A stretch of 64,000 bases of DNA, taken from Candidatus Nitrotoga sp. AM1P. Its GTDB lineage: Bacteria > Pseudomonadota > Gammaproteobacteria > Burkholderiales > Gallionellaceae. Under the pieces are notes generated by a model. It had not been told where the DNA came from and searched no databases. It saw only the letters and a program-made list of their open reading frames with translations. The DNA lies in contig NZ_AP019547.1 in NCBI RefSeq assembly GCF_013168275.1, forward strand, positions 2,480,001 through 2,544,000, written 5' to 3'. Both the position numbers and the translations under genes were made by a program. This document shows positions 1-9,800 of this stretch, in pieces (the stretch's first letter is position 1; the number at the start of each line of letters is the position of its first letter).

Positions 1-1
1 T

Positions 2-541
2 CTAAATTTTCTTGAGAGTAATGTAAAAAAAAATGAGCCGATACTTGATATTGGGTGCTATGCATCAGAAGTTATCGTTGCACTACACAAATTAGGTTAT
101 TCAAATTTAACAGGCGCCGATCTAAATCCCAATTTGCAGAAAATGCCGTATCAAAATGATATCCATTATGAAATTACCGATTTTATGCACACAAAATTTG
201 AAGATGCCTCATTCCGGGCGATTACATCGATTTCGGTAATTGAGCATGGTTTTGATGGGCAATCGTTGTTGAAAGAGATGTCGCGTCTTTTGAGGCCCGG
301 CGGCTACTTCATAGCATCGTTCGATTACTGGCCAGAAAAAATTGATACAACAGGAATCAAATTTTTTGGAATGGATTGGAAGATTTTTTCAAGGAATGAA
401 GTTATTGATTTTGTAAAAAAGGCTGCAAGTTATGGTTTGTTTCCAAACGGCGAGATGAATTATGTCGGTAAAGACAAACCAATCGATTGCGCGGACAAGC
501 AATATACCTTTGGCTGGATAGTACTTAAAAAGCTTGTTTGA
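2..541 (+). CDS. SAM-dependent methyltransferase (5' end outside window)
   Basis: The reading frame is open from base 2, so the gene starts upstream of the window; 179 codons are visible. A class I methyltransferase core is seen: SAM motif I as ILDIGCYASEV near visible residues 14-24, an acidic residue after strand beta-2 in GADLNPN, and the post-motif LRPGGYFIASF typical of Methyltransf_11/25 proteins. It probably methylates a sugar or glycan in the polysaccharide pathway. The stop overlaps the start region of the next glycosyltransferase, which suggests one transcription unit. The substrate cannot be read from the sequence. Confidence 0.8.
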   Translation, partial: LNFLESNVKKNEPILDIGCYASEVIVALHKLGYSNLTGADLNPNLQKMPYQNDIHYEITDFMHTKFEDASFRAITSISVIEHGFDGQSLLKEMSRLLRPGGYFIASFDYWPEKIDTTGIKFFGMDWKIFSRNEVIDFVKKAASYGLFPNGEMNYVGKDKPIDCADKQYTFGWIVLKKLV

Positions 542-543
542 AT

Positions 544-1620
544 ATGCGGATATTAATAATAACGGGATCATATCCGCCAATGAAATGCGGAGTTGGGACA
601 TATACGCAAAAATTGGCAATGGCTTTAGCGGAATCTAAGAATGTTAAAGTAACTGTGCTAACAGATGAACGTGCTAGCGAAGTCATAGAACAAAATGGAG
701 TTGAAGTTTTATCTGTGATACGGAGTTGGCGAGTTACTGAATTAATTCATATTGCAAAGTATATTTTGCAATTTAATCCAGACATTATCCACATTCAATA
801 TCCAACTCAAGGGTACTCAGGCAGCATGCCAATGCTCATGCCGTTGTTAATGCATCTTCTACGTAAACACTGTGTGCAAACGTGGCATGAACCGGTTTTC
901 AGTGGGAAGTCAAGTTGGTTATTAACAATTGGATTAGAAGTGCTGATTACAGTAAGAGAAGAGATAATAACGAGCACACCTAAATTTATTCAAAGAGCAC
1001 TCAGAGGTACAAGGTTAGCATGGATCCCTGCTGCGTCTTTGTTGCCAACAGTTATGTTATCCGATGAGGAACGATCAAAAATCCGGCACCACTATATTTC
1101 TAATAACAAGGTATTGCTGTCTTACTACGGATTTGTGGCACCTCTCAAAGGAATTGAAATGCTATTTGAAATTGTTGCGAAAACAAAAGCGCATCTATTA
1201 ATGGCATGCGATTTTCAGCCAAACGATGATTATCACAAATCGTTACTGGATAAAATTAAAACAATGGGTATTGAGTCATATATAACCATAATGGGTTTTT
1301 TGCCAGAGTTTCAGTTGGCCTCTATATTAGCTGCCTCTGATGCGGTTGTACTTCCGTTCAGAGATGGAGGCGGGCCATGGAATACAACTATTGATGGAGC
1401 GATTGCACAAGGAACTTTTGTTTTGACCACGTCCTTAATTGCTAGTGGATATAACAAAGAAAAAAATGTCTATTGTGCAAAACCCGGCAATGTGGAAGAG
1501 ATGATTCTTTCAATTCAAACATATGCTGGATGCCGTATTTCATCCAAGCCACCAATATCGGCATGGCGGAATATTGCAGAACAACATTTAAGCATCTATA
1601 AACAGCTAATTACGGCATGA
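544..1620 (+). CDS. Glycosyltransferase family 4 (GT-B fold)
   Basis: The 358-aa protein begins with the GT-B N-terminal Rossmann motif MRILIITGSYPP and a glycine-rich loop (CGVGTYT) used in acceptor and donor binding. The C-terminal half has the retaining-GT4 segment VAPLKGIEMLFEI and the acidic donor-binding region AVVLPFRDGGGPWNTTI. It likely adds one sugar to an O-antigen or capsule repeat unit at the cytoplasmic face. A TTG codon at 538 is in frame, but the ATG at 544 is preferred because it starts the conserved strand. The stop overlaps the next gene by ATGA. Donor and linkage cannot be assigned. Confidence 0.85.
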   Translation: MRILIITGSYPPMKCGVGTYTQKLAMALAESKNVKVTVLTDERASEVIEQNGVEVLSVIRSWRVTELIHIAKYILQFNPDIIHIQYPTQGYSGSMPMLMPLLMHLLRKHCVQTWHEPVFSGKSSWLLTIGLEVLITVREEIITSTPKFIQRALRGTRLAWIPAASLLPTVMLSDEERSKIRHHYISNNKVLLSYYGFVAPLKGIEMLFEIVAKTKAHLLMACDFQPNDDYHKSLLDKIKTMGIESYITIMGFLPEFQLASILAASDAVVLPFRDGGGPWNTTIDGAIAQGTFVLTTSLIASGYNKEKNVYCAKPGNVEEMILSIQTYAGCRISSKPPISAWRNIAEQHLSIYKQLITA

Positions 1621-2627
1621 TACAACTGTCAATTTGTATTCCAACTTACAATTTTGGAAAATTTATTGGACAAACATTGGATAGCCTCTTGCCGCAAGTT
1701 TCCGCAAATGTTGAAGTGATCGTTCTGGATGGCGGCTCAATAGATAATACTGCCGATATAGTATCAATCAGGCAGCGTGAATATCCAATGTTGATCTATC
1801 ATCACCAGAATTTTCGTGGTGGAATTGATAGAGATATTGAGAAAGTAGTTAGCTTGGCACAAGGGCAATATTGCTGGTTGTTTTCAGCAGATGACATCAT
1901 GTTACCGGGCGCGGTAAATAAGATACTTGAAGCTATTAAATCAAATTATGATGTTTACATCTGTGAGCATGTCTTGTGCAATTTAAAGATGGATCCTATT
2001 AGAAAACATCCACCTTTTAACAAAATGTCGGGTTCCAGGTTATTCAATCTTGGAGATGCTTCACAGAGAAAAGAATATTTCCGTTCGGCCAGAACCAGTG
2101 AGGCATTTTTTAGCTTTTTGTCTGGTCCGATTTTTAAGAAAACAATTTGGGATAGTGCAAACATACCGGAATCATTTCGAGACACATGCTGGATAGTTGC
2201 CGGGCATCTGTTGAGCATGGTTTCCAAAGGGCTTACCGTAAATTATTTGGGTGAGACACTACTTCATAAACGAGGTGGAAACGATTCATTTTCTGACCGT
2301 GGCATAGTTAATCGCTATAGGATAGCTATCGAGGCATTCCACCATGTAGGTAATAGTCTGTTTGGAAAGTTTTCCGAAGAAGCGTTTCACATTAGGCGAG
2401 TACTACAACTAGACATCCCTGTTCGGTACCTAATATTGGCAAAGTTGAGGGCTGCCGAAAATCAGGATAAAGAAGACATCAAGGTACTAAATCGTCTCGT
2501 GATAATGCATTATGCCGATCCAAACTTAAGTAATTGGATGAAGTATGCACTATACAAAACTGTCCCCCCTTTTACCATCAAGATGTATCTTGACTTTAAA
2601 ACGTTGTGGCGGAAAACGAAGGAATGA
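1617..2627 (+). CDS. Glycosyltransferase family 2, abequosyltransferase-like
   Basis: The 336-aa protein opens with the GT-A motif LSICIPTYNFGKFIGQTLDS and carries VIVLDGGSIDNT (about residues 35-45) and the metal-binding motif SADD (90-93). The combination LSICIPTYN with DGGS..NT resembles the RfbV/WbaV abequosyltransferase group that transfers 3,6-dideoxyhexoses. It overlaps the upstream GT4 gene by 4 bases. A second member of the same family lies about 0.6 kb downstream, so the two may be diverged paralogues. The actual donor sugar is unknown. Confidence 0.8.
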   Translation: MIQLSICIPTYNFGKFIGQTLDSLLPQVSANVEVIVLDGGSIDNTADIVSIRQREYPMLIYHHQNFRGGIDRDIEKVVSLAQGQYCWLFSADDIMLPGAVNKILEAIKSNYDVYICEHVLCNLKMDPIRKHPPFNKMSGSRLFNLGDASQRKEYFRSARTSEAFFSFLSGPIFKKTIWDSANIPESFRDTCWIVAGHLLSMVSKGLTVNYLGETLLHKRGGNDSFSDRGIVNRYRIAIEAFHHVGNSLFGKFSEEAFHIRRVLQLDIPVRYLILAKLRAAENQDKEDIKVLNRLVIMHYADPNLSNWMKYALYKTVPPFTIKMYLDFKTLWRKTKE

Positions 2628-3192
2628 AATTAACGTTAGAGCTGCTTACCGTAAAGTTTCTGAATTCTAACCTTTGTTATGTGAGACTGAGTATTGCGAA
2701 AAATATCGCAAAAAAATAGGTTGTTAGTTGTAATGACTCGCAGTCCTTTCTTTCTGGGGGCAGTACTATTGACGCTTACAACAGTATGAAGCATCTGTCT
2801 ACCCATTACGCAATTGGTTTGGTATGCATCCAATCAATGAGAGATCTAGCCGATTCTATCAAGCTTGTTGAGTGATTGGCATTAAAAACTCACCATAAAT
2901 ATGGAAATCGAGAAAAGACCATAGTTCTCTCGATATGTATGAGTAATCTCTTGAATGTCGGAGATGACGTATTGCTTTTGAGAGATATTTTTCCACTAAA
3001 TTTTGCAGCAATATCCATTCGCTCTATTGTAGATTACTGGAGTGACTATATCGTGGAGAATTCCTGTAGTAACTACTAGTGCGGGAATGCGGCGGGAATA
3101 TCATGCTGATATTGACAGATAAATAACGGCACATTGCGGACAAACACCGTGTGTTACATGAGAGTCTGTTGTCTGAATAACTTAAAGAACAA
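2628..3192. other. Intergenic stretch without a convincing gene
   Basis: This 565-base AT-rich gap separates two related GT2 genes. It contains only short open frames: a 30-codon frame beginning MKHLSTHYAIG near 2786 and a 67-codon frame starting at 2876. None has a good ribosome-binding site or recognisable motif. Decayed glycosyltransferase or mobile-element sequence is possible, but I see nothing that proves it. Confidence 0.4.
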
Positions 3193-4248
3193 ATGAACAG
3201 TAACTTTAAACATTTTAATGACAACATGGAACTCCCGAAATTATCCATCTGTATTGCAACCTACAACAGAGGGCAATTTATTGGTGAGACTCTGGATTCC
3301 ATCCTTGGTCAGATAGTGTCTGATGTTGAGCTTGTCATTGTGGATGGTGCATCACCGGATAACACGCCTGAAGTGATGGCACAGTATTTGTTGCGCTATC
3401 CTGAAATTCGTTATTTCCGTGAGCAAGAAAATTCGGGTGTAGACGGTGACTATGATAAGGCTGTTGGCTATGCAAGAGGAGAATATTGTTGGCTGATGAC
3501 CGATGATGATCTATTGTGTCCCAAGGCTATTTCTCGTGTTCTTGAGTCTATCAATGGAGCATTTGACCTCGTTGTTGTAAATTCGGAAATAAGAAATATC
3601 GATTTTTCAATGGTGCTTAAAACTCGTTTTCTTCAGTTTACTAGTGACCGAGAATATGCAACAAAAGATGGAGAAAAGTTTTTTTCCGACGTGGCGAATT
3701 ATCTTTCGTTTATTGGTGGCGTGGTCATTAAACGTAATTTATGGATGGAGAGAGACCGTTCGTCTTATTACGGAACATTGTTCATTCATGTCGGCGTTAT
3801 CTTTCAGCATCCGCCGATAAACAAAGTCAAGGTTATTGCTGATCCATTAATAATCATACGTTATGGCAATGCCATGTGGACATCCCGTCGTTTTGAAATT
3901 TGGATGTTCAAATGGCCGCAGCTGATTTGGTCGTTTCCTGATTTCTCGGATCAATCGAAGTCTGTTGCATGCTGTAAAGAGCCGTGGAGGCAAATTAAAA
4001 AACTTATTTTATATAGAGCTATTGGGGGATATTCCCTATCCGAGTACAGCCATTTTATGGCAGGTAGGACACAAGGCTTGTCTCGTGGGGTGTATATGGC
4101 AATTGCAATGTTCCCAGCCACCATTGCAAATTTCTTTGCCAGTCTTTATTGTGTTTGCATGAATAGAAATGCTCGTTCAGGATTTTATGATCTTTCACGT
4201 AGTCGGCATGCTACATGGGCCAGTCGCTTCTTGGCTAGATTTCTCTGA
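3193..4248 (+). CDS. Glycosyltransferase family 2, abequosyltransferase-like
   Basis: The 351-aa GT-A protein has KLSICIATYNRGQFIGETL (about 16-34), VIVDGASPDNTPEV (48-61) and a TDDD metal-binding site (103-106). It shares the order and spacing of motifs with the GT2 at 1617-2627, including YCWL before the DxD motif, so the two look like paralogues. The C-terminus is longer and hydrophobic around residues 295-320, which may place it at the membrane. An internal ATG at 3226 is an alternative start. It probably acts in O-unit assembly. Confidence 0.8.
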   Translation: MNSNFKHFNDNMELPKLSICIATYNRGQFIGETLDSILGQIVSDVELVIVDGASPDNTPEVMAQYLLRYPEIRYFREQENSGVDGDYDKAVGYARGEYCWLMTDDDLLCPKAISRVLESINGAFDLVVVNSEIRNIDFSMVLKTRFLQFTSDREYATKDGEKFFSDVANYLSFIGGVVIKRNLWMERDRSSYYGTLFIHVGVIFQHPPINKVKVIADPLIIIRYGNAMWTSRRFEIWMFKWPQLIWSFPDFSDQSKSVACCKEPWRQIKKLILYRAIGGYSLSEYSHFMAGRTQGLSRGVYMAIAMFPATIANFFASLYCVCMNRNARSGFYDLSRSRHATWASRFLARFL

Positions 4249-4256
4249 CATATACT

Positions 4257-5216
4257 ATGAAAATAGCCTTAATAATCGGTATAACAGGCCAAGACGGCTC
4301 ATATTTGGCGGAGTTGTTACTTACCAAAGGCTATTGTGTCGTTGGTGCAGTTAGAAATATACAAAATGCTAAAGAGTCGCTTCCGACAGTACTGATGCAG
4401 CGTATTGAGTTGGTCGTGTGGGATATGTTGGATCAATGTCGAATGACAGAAATATTGACTGAATATCGCCCAGCGGAGATTTATAACCTGGCCGCCTACT
4501 CATCGGGGGCAGGAATGTTCAATGATGCTGTTGATATTGGAGAGGTGAATGGACTTGCGGTTGCTCGTATTCTGGATGCCATTCGTGCAGTGGATACCAA
4601 TATCCGTTTCTGCCAGGCATCGAGCAGTGAAATGTTTGGCAATGCACTTGAAAGCCCTCAATCAGAAACAACACCGTTTCGACCTCGTACCCCATATGGT
4701 GCCGCAAAACTTTATGCACATTCGATGACCCAGATTTACCGCCAGCACTATGGATTATATGGATGCTCGGCAATCCTGTTCAATCACGAGAGTCCCCGTC
4801 GAGGATTAGGTTTTGTAACAAGAAAAATAACACATGCAGTGGCGAAGATTAAATTGGGATTGGTGAATGAGCTTTACTTGGGAAATCTTGATGCACGCCG
4901 TGATTGGGGCTTTGCGGGAGACTATGTGCGCGCAATGTGGCTGATGTTACAACACCCGCACGCAGATGATTATGTGGTTGCTACCGGTGAAACGCACTCG
5001 GTACGAGAGCTGTGTGAAATTGCCTTTGGACATTTCAATTTGGATTATTGCGACTATGTCCGTGAGGATTCTGCTTCATATCGTCCCATTGAATCAGTGC
5101 AGTTAGTGGGAAACTCCAAGAAGGTGAGAAACCAACTTGGCTGGATACCTGAGGTAGGGTTTCACGAGATGGTGAGTTTGATGGTAGATGCCGATTTGCG
5201 TAAGCTCATTGAATAG
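4257..5216 (+). CDS. gmd: GDP-mannose 4,6-dehydratase-like enzyme
   Basis: The 319-aa extended short-chain dehydrogenase has the NADP-binding motif GITGQDGSYL (8-17), an SSSEMFG motif with Glu125, and the YGAAKLYAH catalytic Tyr147/Lys151 pair. The segment NHESPRRGLGFVTRKIT is diagnostic of GDP-mannose dehydratases, which make GDP-4-keto-6-deoxymannose for rhamnose, fucose, perosamine or colitose-type sugars. It is shorter than the usual 340-370 aa, so another dehydratase of the same subfamily is possible. No reductase or aminotransferase for the keto-sugar lies directly beside it in the window. Confidence 0.85.
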   Translation: MKIALIIGITGQDGSYLAELLLTKGYCVVGAVRNIQNAKESLPTVLMQRIELVVWDMLDQCRMTEILTEYRPAEIYNLAAYSSGAGMFNDAVDIGEVNGLAVARILDAIRAVDTNIRFCQASSSEMFGNALESPQSETTPFRPRTPYGAAKLYAHSMTQIYRQHYGLYGCSAILFNHESPRRGLGFVTRKITHAVAKIKLGLVNELYLGNLDARRDWGFAGDYVRAMWLMLQHPHADDYVVATGETHSVRELCEIAFGHFNLDYCDYVREDSASYRPIESVQLVGNSKKVRNQLGWIPEVGFHEMVSLMVDADLRKLIE

Positions 5217-5245
5217 AATAGCGCAAAGGGATAGGGATTAAATTA

Positions 5246-6484
5246 ATGTTCAAAAAAATTGAAAAGTGCAGAATTTGTGGTAATAAACATCTGGAATGTG
5301 TGCTCGATTTGGGAGTGCAGATGCTGACCGGGATATTCCCGCGCGAGCAGAACTCAAAAATCACGACAGGTCCCCTGCGTCTGGTGAAATGCATGGGGGG
5401 AAATGATATCTGCGGACTATTGCAGCTTGAACATTCCTACAGTTCTGATGAGATGTATGGCGAGAACTATGGGTATCGTTCCGGCCTAAATGCCAGCATG
5501 GTGGCTCATCTCAACAACAAGGTGAAAAAAATTCTTGAGCAGGTTGAGTTGCAGAAAGGCGACCTTGTTATTGATATTGGTAGTAACGACAGCACTACGT
5601 TGCAGGCATATCCATCTTCCGGACCGGATCTGGTAGGCATTGACCCGACCGGTATTAAATTCCATAGCTATTATCCACCGCACATTCAACTAATCCCAAA
5701 TTTCTTTTCCTCAGCTTTAGTTAAAGAACATTTTCCAAAGCGAAAAGCCAAAGTAGTCACTTCGTTCTCAATGTTCTACGATCTAGAAGACCCCACGGAT
5801 TTTATGCAACAGGTGTACGACATACTTGCAGATGACGGAGTTTGGGTATTTGAACAAAGCTATATGCCGACTATGCTTGAGATGAATTCATATGACACAG
5901 TTTGTCATGAACATGTTGAGTTTTATGCTCTGCGCCAGATCAAATGGATGGCTGACAGAGTGGGTTTCAATATTGTTGATGTGGAGTTTAATGAAGTGAA
6001 TGGGGGCAGCTTCTCAATCACGGTATCAAAATCGCGTGGTGATTTAACACCAGTTCCTTTGGTACAGAAGATTCTCGATCACGAACAGGCAAATGGGCTA
6101 GATACGCTTGTGCCTTATCAAAAATTTGCGGAACGTGTAGCTAAAACGAAATATGATTTATTGGCTTTTATCAAAACAGTTCATACAGAAAATAAAACTA
6201 TCGCTGCACTTGGCGCATCTACGAAGGGAAACGTACTGTTGCAATATTGCGGAGTGACAGAAAAAGATATTTCGTTTGTTGGCGAGGTTAACCCAGAAAA
6301 ATATGGATGTTACACCCCAGGCACATGGATCCCCATCATTCCTGAGGCAGAGTTACTGTCACAAAAATTGGATTATTTGATTGTATTGCCATGGCATTTT
6401 AGAAAATTCTTCGAAGAAAATGATAAATATAGAGGAGTAAGCTTGGTGTTTCCGCTACCAAACATTGAGGTTGTTAAACGGTAA
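5246..6484 (+). CDS. Sugar C-methyltransferase with N-terminal zinc-binding domain
   Basis: The 412-aa protein begins with a putative zinc ribbon (Cys8, Cys11, Cys49, Cys56), followed by a class I SAM motif LVIDIGSNDST (about 107-117) and a C-terminal Methyltransf_14-like domain with GALGASTKGN-type sequence (AALGASTKGNVLLQY). This three-part layout is that of NDP-hexose 3-C-methyltransferases of the TylCIII/NovU/CloU type. It probably methylates a 4-keto sugar nucleotide, perhaps the product of the preceding dehydratase. The enzyme class is well supported by architecture; the substrate is inferred. Confidence 0.85.
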   Translation: MFKKIEKCRICGNKHLECVLDLGVQMLTGIFPREQNSKITTGPLRLVKCMGGNDICGLLQLEHSYSSDEMYGENYGYRSGLNASMVAHLNNKVKKILEQVELQKGDLVIDIGSNDSTTLQAYPSSGPDLVGIDPTGIKFHSYYPPHIQLIPNFFSSALVKEHFPKRKAKVVTSFSMFYDLEDPTDFMQQVYDILADDGVWVFEQSYMPTMLEMNSYDTVCHEHVEFYALRQIKWMADRVGFNIVDVEFNEVNGGSFSITVSKSRGDLTPVPLVQKILDHEQANGLDTLVPYQKFAERVAKTKYDLLAFIKTVHTENKTIAALGASTKGNVLLQYCGVTEKDISFVGEVNPEKYGCYTPGTWIPIIPEAELLSQKLDYLIVLPWHFRKFFEENDKYRGVSLVFPLPNIEVVKR

Positions 6485-6726
6485 GTATACCTGTGACATT
6501 TTTAGGTCGAATTTGATAATGTAATAATTCAATTGGACTCAAATAATCTTTAATTTCGTAATTCATACCGCAGGTAAAATAAATAATTGGATGCCGACTT
6601 AAGCTAAATATGATGGATTTCAGAGATTCCATACAGAAAACAAAAGATGTAGCGGATATCGTTGCACATCTAGATGGAAGAGTCCATGAATGAAGCAGAT
6701 AGACTTGTCAAGGGTGGAGCTAAACG

Positions 6727-7668
6727 ATGACGCTAGTGGTATCCAAGCCAAATAAGGTCACAGTACTACTGTCCACATACAATGGAAGCAAGTTTCTTCA
6801 GCAACAGCTAAACTCGTTGTATGAGCAAACCTATCCAAATATTAGGATTTTGGTAAGAGACGATGGATCATCAGACTCAACAAGAAGCATTTTAGAAAAT
6901 GAGCAATTAAGTGGGCGTATAGATATATTAAGAGGGTATGAAAACCTAGGCCCGGCCCTGAGTTTCTTTAAGTTACTGCATAATGCTGCGTTAACTGAAA
7001 CAGAATATATTGCTTTTTGTGATCAAGATGATGTCTGGCATCCGCATAAAATTGAGCATGCAGTTTCAGCCTTGTTGGTAGTCGCTGATAACCGTCCAGC
7101 ATTATTTTGCTCCAGGTTAGAAATTGTTGATGAACAGTTAAACCATATTGGATTTACCAATACACCAAGAAAAGTTGGCTTTGGTAATGCTCTCGTTGAA
7201 AATATTGCTACCGGCTGTACGATGGTACTTAATCGAAAAGCAGTGGAACTTATTTGTAAACACCTTCCAAGTAAAGTGCTGATGCATGATTGGTGGTGTT
7301 ATTTAGTTCTATCTTGTTTTGGCGAAATTGTTTTTGATAGTAATGCCAATATTAAATATCGGCAGCACGGAAATAACACCATTGGTGCAACCGTGAATAT
7401 GTTTGATGAATTCAAAAGAAAAATGCATCGGTTTATTTACAGCGGAAGAGGATTGCTTTGGTTGCAAGCCTGGTTGCAAGCTTCCATTTTTTTAAATATG
7501 TTTGAAAATGGCATTCCGTTATCTCAAAGACTCGTTCTCAATAAATTCATCGCAGCAAAATCATCATTGTGGTGTCGCGTTCAGTTAGTGCTATCCAAAG
7601 AAATATGGCGGCAAAAATGGTTTGATAATTTGGTCTTGCGCTTGATTATATTTATTAATCGAATCTGA
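6727..7668 (+). CDS. Glycosyltransferase family 2, rhamnosyltransferase-like
   Basis: The 313-aa protein has VTVLLSTYNGSKFLQQQLNS (about 11-30), VRDDGSSDST (43-52) and FCDQDDVW (97-104). The last motif is characteristic of the RgpF/WcaA-like rhamnosyl- and galactosyl-transferase group. It lies 242 bases after the C-methyltransferase, in the same direction. A short remnant-like frame (from about 6609) precedes it. It likely adds one residue of the O-unit. The exact sugar is not determinable. Confidence 0.8.
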   Translation: MTLVVSKPNKVTVLLSTYNGSKFLQQQLNSLYEQTYPNIRILVRDDGSSDSTRSILENEQLSGRIDILRGYENLGPALSFFKLLHNAALTETEYIAFCDQDDVWHPHKIEHAVSALLVVADNRPALFCSRLEIVDEQLNHIGFTNTPRKVGFGNALVENIATGCTMVLNRKAVELICKHLPSKVLMHDWWCYLVLSCFGEIVFDSNANIKYRQHGNNTIGATVNMFDEFKRKMHRFIYSGRGLLWLQAWLQASIFLNMFENGIPLSQRLVLNKFIAAKSSLWCRVQLVLSKEIWRQKWFDNLVLRLIIFINRI

Positions 7669-7833
7669 ACTGGGCGAGAACTGGTATTTTAATTCGCCAA
7701 GAGTTGATGATCTTGATTTTTTATTTTTTACCAAAAGGTAATTGTGATTATCGCTACCAACCAGCGGAATAGAATTTATGGATAAAAGTCTGATAGCGGG
7801 GCAAGTTACTCAAGTACCCCAGGTTTATTATTT

Positions 7834-8649
7834 TTGATGGGCACAATAGCCGTAGAACAATCGCCTGAAATTTCCATTTCTGTTGTCAGCCATGCACAAA
7901 TTCATTTGATTGAATATTTACTGCATGATATCAACCAGCACTGTCGGGCTTTATTGATCGAATTGATTCTCACACTTAACCTGGATGAGGTGCTACCGTT
8001 CACAGTAGATAGTTTTTTATTTCCAATAAAGGTTATTCGCAATCCCATTCCTAGGGGATTCGCTGCCAATCACAATCAAGCATTTACATATGCAGTGGGG
8101 CAATTTTTTTGTGTAATGAATCCAGATGTCCGGCTGAACGATAATCCATTTCGGGCTTTGCTTGCGTGCCTGCAGGATTCTGTAGTTGGCGTGGCTGCGC
8201 CGCTTGTATTGAGTACGAGTGGCGAGATAGAAGACAGTGCTCGTCGTTTCCCAACGCCGCTTAAGATATTTTGCAAAGCGTTCGGCAGATGTAAAGGCAG
8301 CGACTATCTTGTAAAAAGTAATCCCATATTTCCTGATTGGGTAGGCGGGATGTTCATGTTATTCCCGCGCGAGGTATTCAAAAAACTAGGTGGGTTTGAT
8401 CAGCGATATTTTCTTTATTATGAAGATGTAGATTTATGCGCCAGGCTGAGATTAAAGGGTTATGAAGTGGTCGTATGTCCTGATGCCAAGGTGATTCATC
8501 TTGCACGTAGGAGTAGTCATCACAGTTTCAAGTATTTGAAGTGGCATCTTATGAGTATGATGCGTTTTTTTTGTTCCGCCTTATTTTTAAAAATATTCTG
8601 GTTGCGTTTGGCGAAAAAAAACATGGACAAAGGCACGATAGAGCGATGA
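7834..8649 (+). CDS. Glycosyltransferase family 2, WbbL-like
   Basis: The 271-aa protein shows RGFAANHNQAF (74-84), NPDVR (96-100), WVGGMFMLFPREVF (169-182) and YYEDVDLCARLR (195-206). These are the hallmarks of the WbbL/RfbN rhamnosyltransferase branch of GT2. The N-terminal strand is somewhat diverged (SISVVSHAQIHLIEYLL). Start codons at 7834 and 7837 (MM) are both possible. It is the last glycosyltransferase before the WbpV/L/M-type genes. Confidence 0.8.
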   Translation: MMGTIAVEQSPEISISVVSHAQIHLIEYLLHDINQHCRALLIELILTLNLDEVLPFTVDSFLFPIKVIRNPIPRGFAANHNQAFTYAVGQFFCVMNPDVRLNDNPFRALLACLQDSVVGVAAPLVLSTSGEIEDSARRFPTPLKIFCKAFGRCKGSDYLVKSNPIFPDWVGGMFMLFPREVFKKLGGFDQRYFLYYEDVDLCARLRLKGYEVVVCPDAKVIHLARRSSHHSFKYLKWHLMSMMRFFCSALFLKIFWLRLAKKNMDKGTIER

Positions 8650-8693
8650 AAGCTAACCCAACTTAATATGCTTAATCGTCGTTGGTTATCATT

Positions 8694-9653
8694 ATGAAAT
8701 TTATGATTTCAGGGGCTGGTGGCTTTGTTGGTAAAGCACTCTGTGCTGAATTGATTCGGCGAGGACAGTCTGTAAGCGCGGCGGTGCGTTCAGAGAATTC
8801 ATTGATTGAAAATGCTGAAGCCATAGTCGTCGGCGCAATTGATAGTGAGACGAATTGGGCTGATGCATTACGCGATGTGGATGTGGTAATTCATCTCGCC
8901 GCACGAGTGCATGTAATGCGAGAAAATGCTTCAGATCCATTAGTGGAGTTTCTCAAGGTCAACCTGCACGGCACTTCAAATCTCGCTCGGCAGGCTGCTT
9001 GTCTTGGGGTGAAGCGGCTCGTCTTCGTTAGTTCGATCAAGGTGAATGGCGAGCAGACCAGCGCAACTCAGTTATTTACAGAGCTGGATGAACCCAATCC
9101 ACAGGATTTTTACAGCATCTCTAAATGGCAAGCCGAACAAGCGTTGTGGTGCATTGCCCGAGAAACCGGCTTGGAAATTGTGGTTGTGCGTCCCCCATTG
9201 GTTTATGGTGCGGGAGTAAAAGGCAACTTTGCACAAATGCTAACAGTGGCCGCCAAACACATTCCTTTGCCATTTGCTTCTGTGCATAACAGCCGCAGTC
9301 TGATTTACGTGGAAAATCTGGTAGATGCCTTGATAGTCTGCGCGACCCACCCTGTCGCCGCAGGCCAGACTTATTTAGTAAGTGATGGCGAGGATGTTTC
9401 CACCCCGGATTTGTTGCGCCAATTAAGCGATGCGGCAGGATGTCCCGCACGCTTATTGCCATTTCCGCCAAGCTGGTTACATATATTGGGAAAATTATTC
9501 GGCAAATCTGATCAAGTCGAACGGTTACTCGGTTCGCTGCAGGTCGATAGTGGTAAAATCCGCCGTGATTTAAATTGGGTTCCTCCTTATACTTTGCAAC
9601 AGGGGCTGCAAGCGACCGCAGAGTCGTACCGACGCTTAGGTAAGAAGAGTTAA
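8694..9653 (+). CDS. wbpV: WbpV-like NAD(P)-dependent epimerase/reductase
   Basis: The 319-aa extended SDR begins MKFMISGAGGFVG with the GxxGxxG nucleotide motif. It has HLAARVHVM, SSIKVNGE and the catalytic YSISKWQAE (Tyr-x3-Lys). The sequence and its place directly before WbpL- and WbpM-type genes match the wbpV-wbpL-wbpM module of Pseudomonas, in which WbpV acts on UDP-4-keto-6-deoxy-GlcNAc on the way to UDP-FucNAc or UDP-QuiNAc. The ATG at 8694 is chosen over an in-frame TTG at 8682. Confidence 0.75.
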   Translation: MKFMISGAGGFVGKALCAELIRRGQSVSAAVRSENSLIENAEAIVVGAIDSETNWADALRDVDVVIHLAARVHVMRENASDPLVEFLKVNLHGTSNLARQAACLGVKRLVFVSSIKVNGEQTSATQLFTELDEPNPQDFYSISKWQAEQALWCIARETGLEIVVVRPPLVYGAGVKGNFAQMLTVAAKHIPLPFASVHNSRSLIYVENLVDALIVCATHPVAAGQTYLVSDGEDVSTPDLLRQLSDAAGCPARLLPFPPSWLHILGKLFGKSDQVERLLGSLQVDSGKIRRDLNWVPPYTLQQGLQATAESYRRLGKKS

Positions 9654-9800
9654 TAAATATGCTATTTTTTCTGCAATCCATTGCTTTTCATAAAGTATGC
9701 AAACTTAGCCGAGGATTTGTTAAGCAATTTTCCATACAGTAACGACCTCGCATGAAAATTGCGCGGAAATTATCAATGTTGTTATAGAGTAAAAATCCCC

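Noticed and set aside
2636..2833. Minus-strand 65-codon open frame
   Set aside because: No ribosome-binding site, no family match and basic, low-information sequence; most likely a chance frame in a decayed stretch.
6485..6726. Short frame MMDFRDSIQKTKDVADIV near 6609
   Set aside because: Twenty-eight codons with no ribosome-binding site; may be a gene remnant but there is no way to tell from this window.
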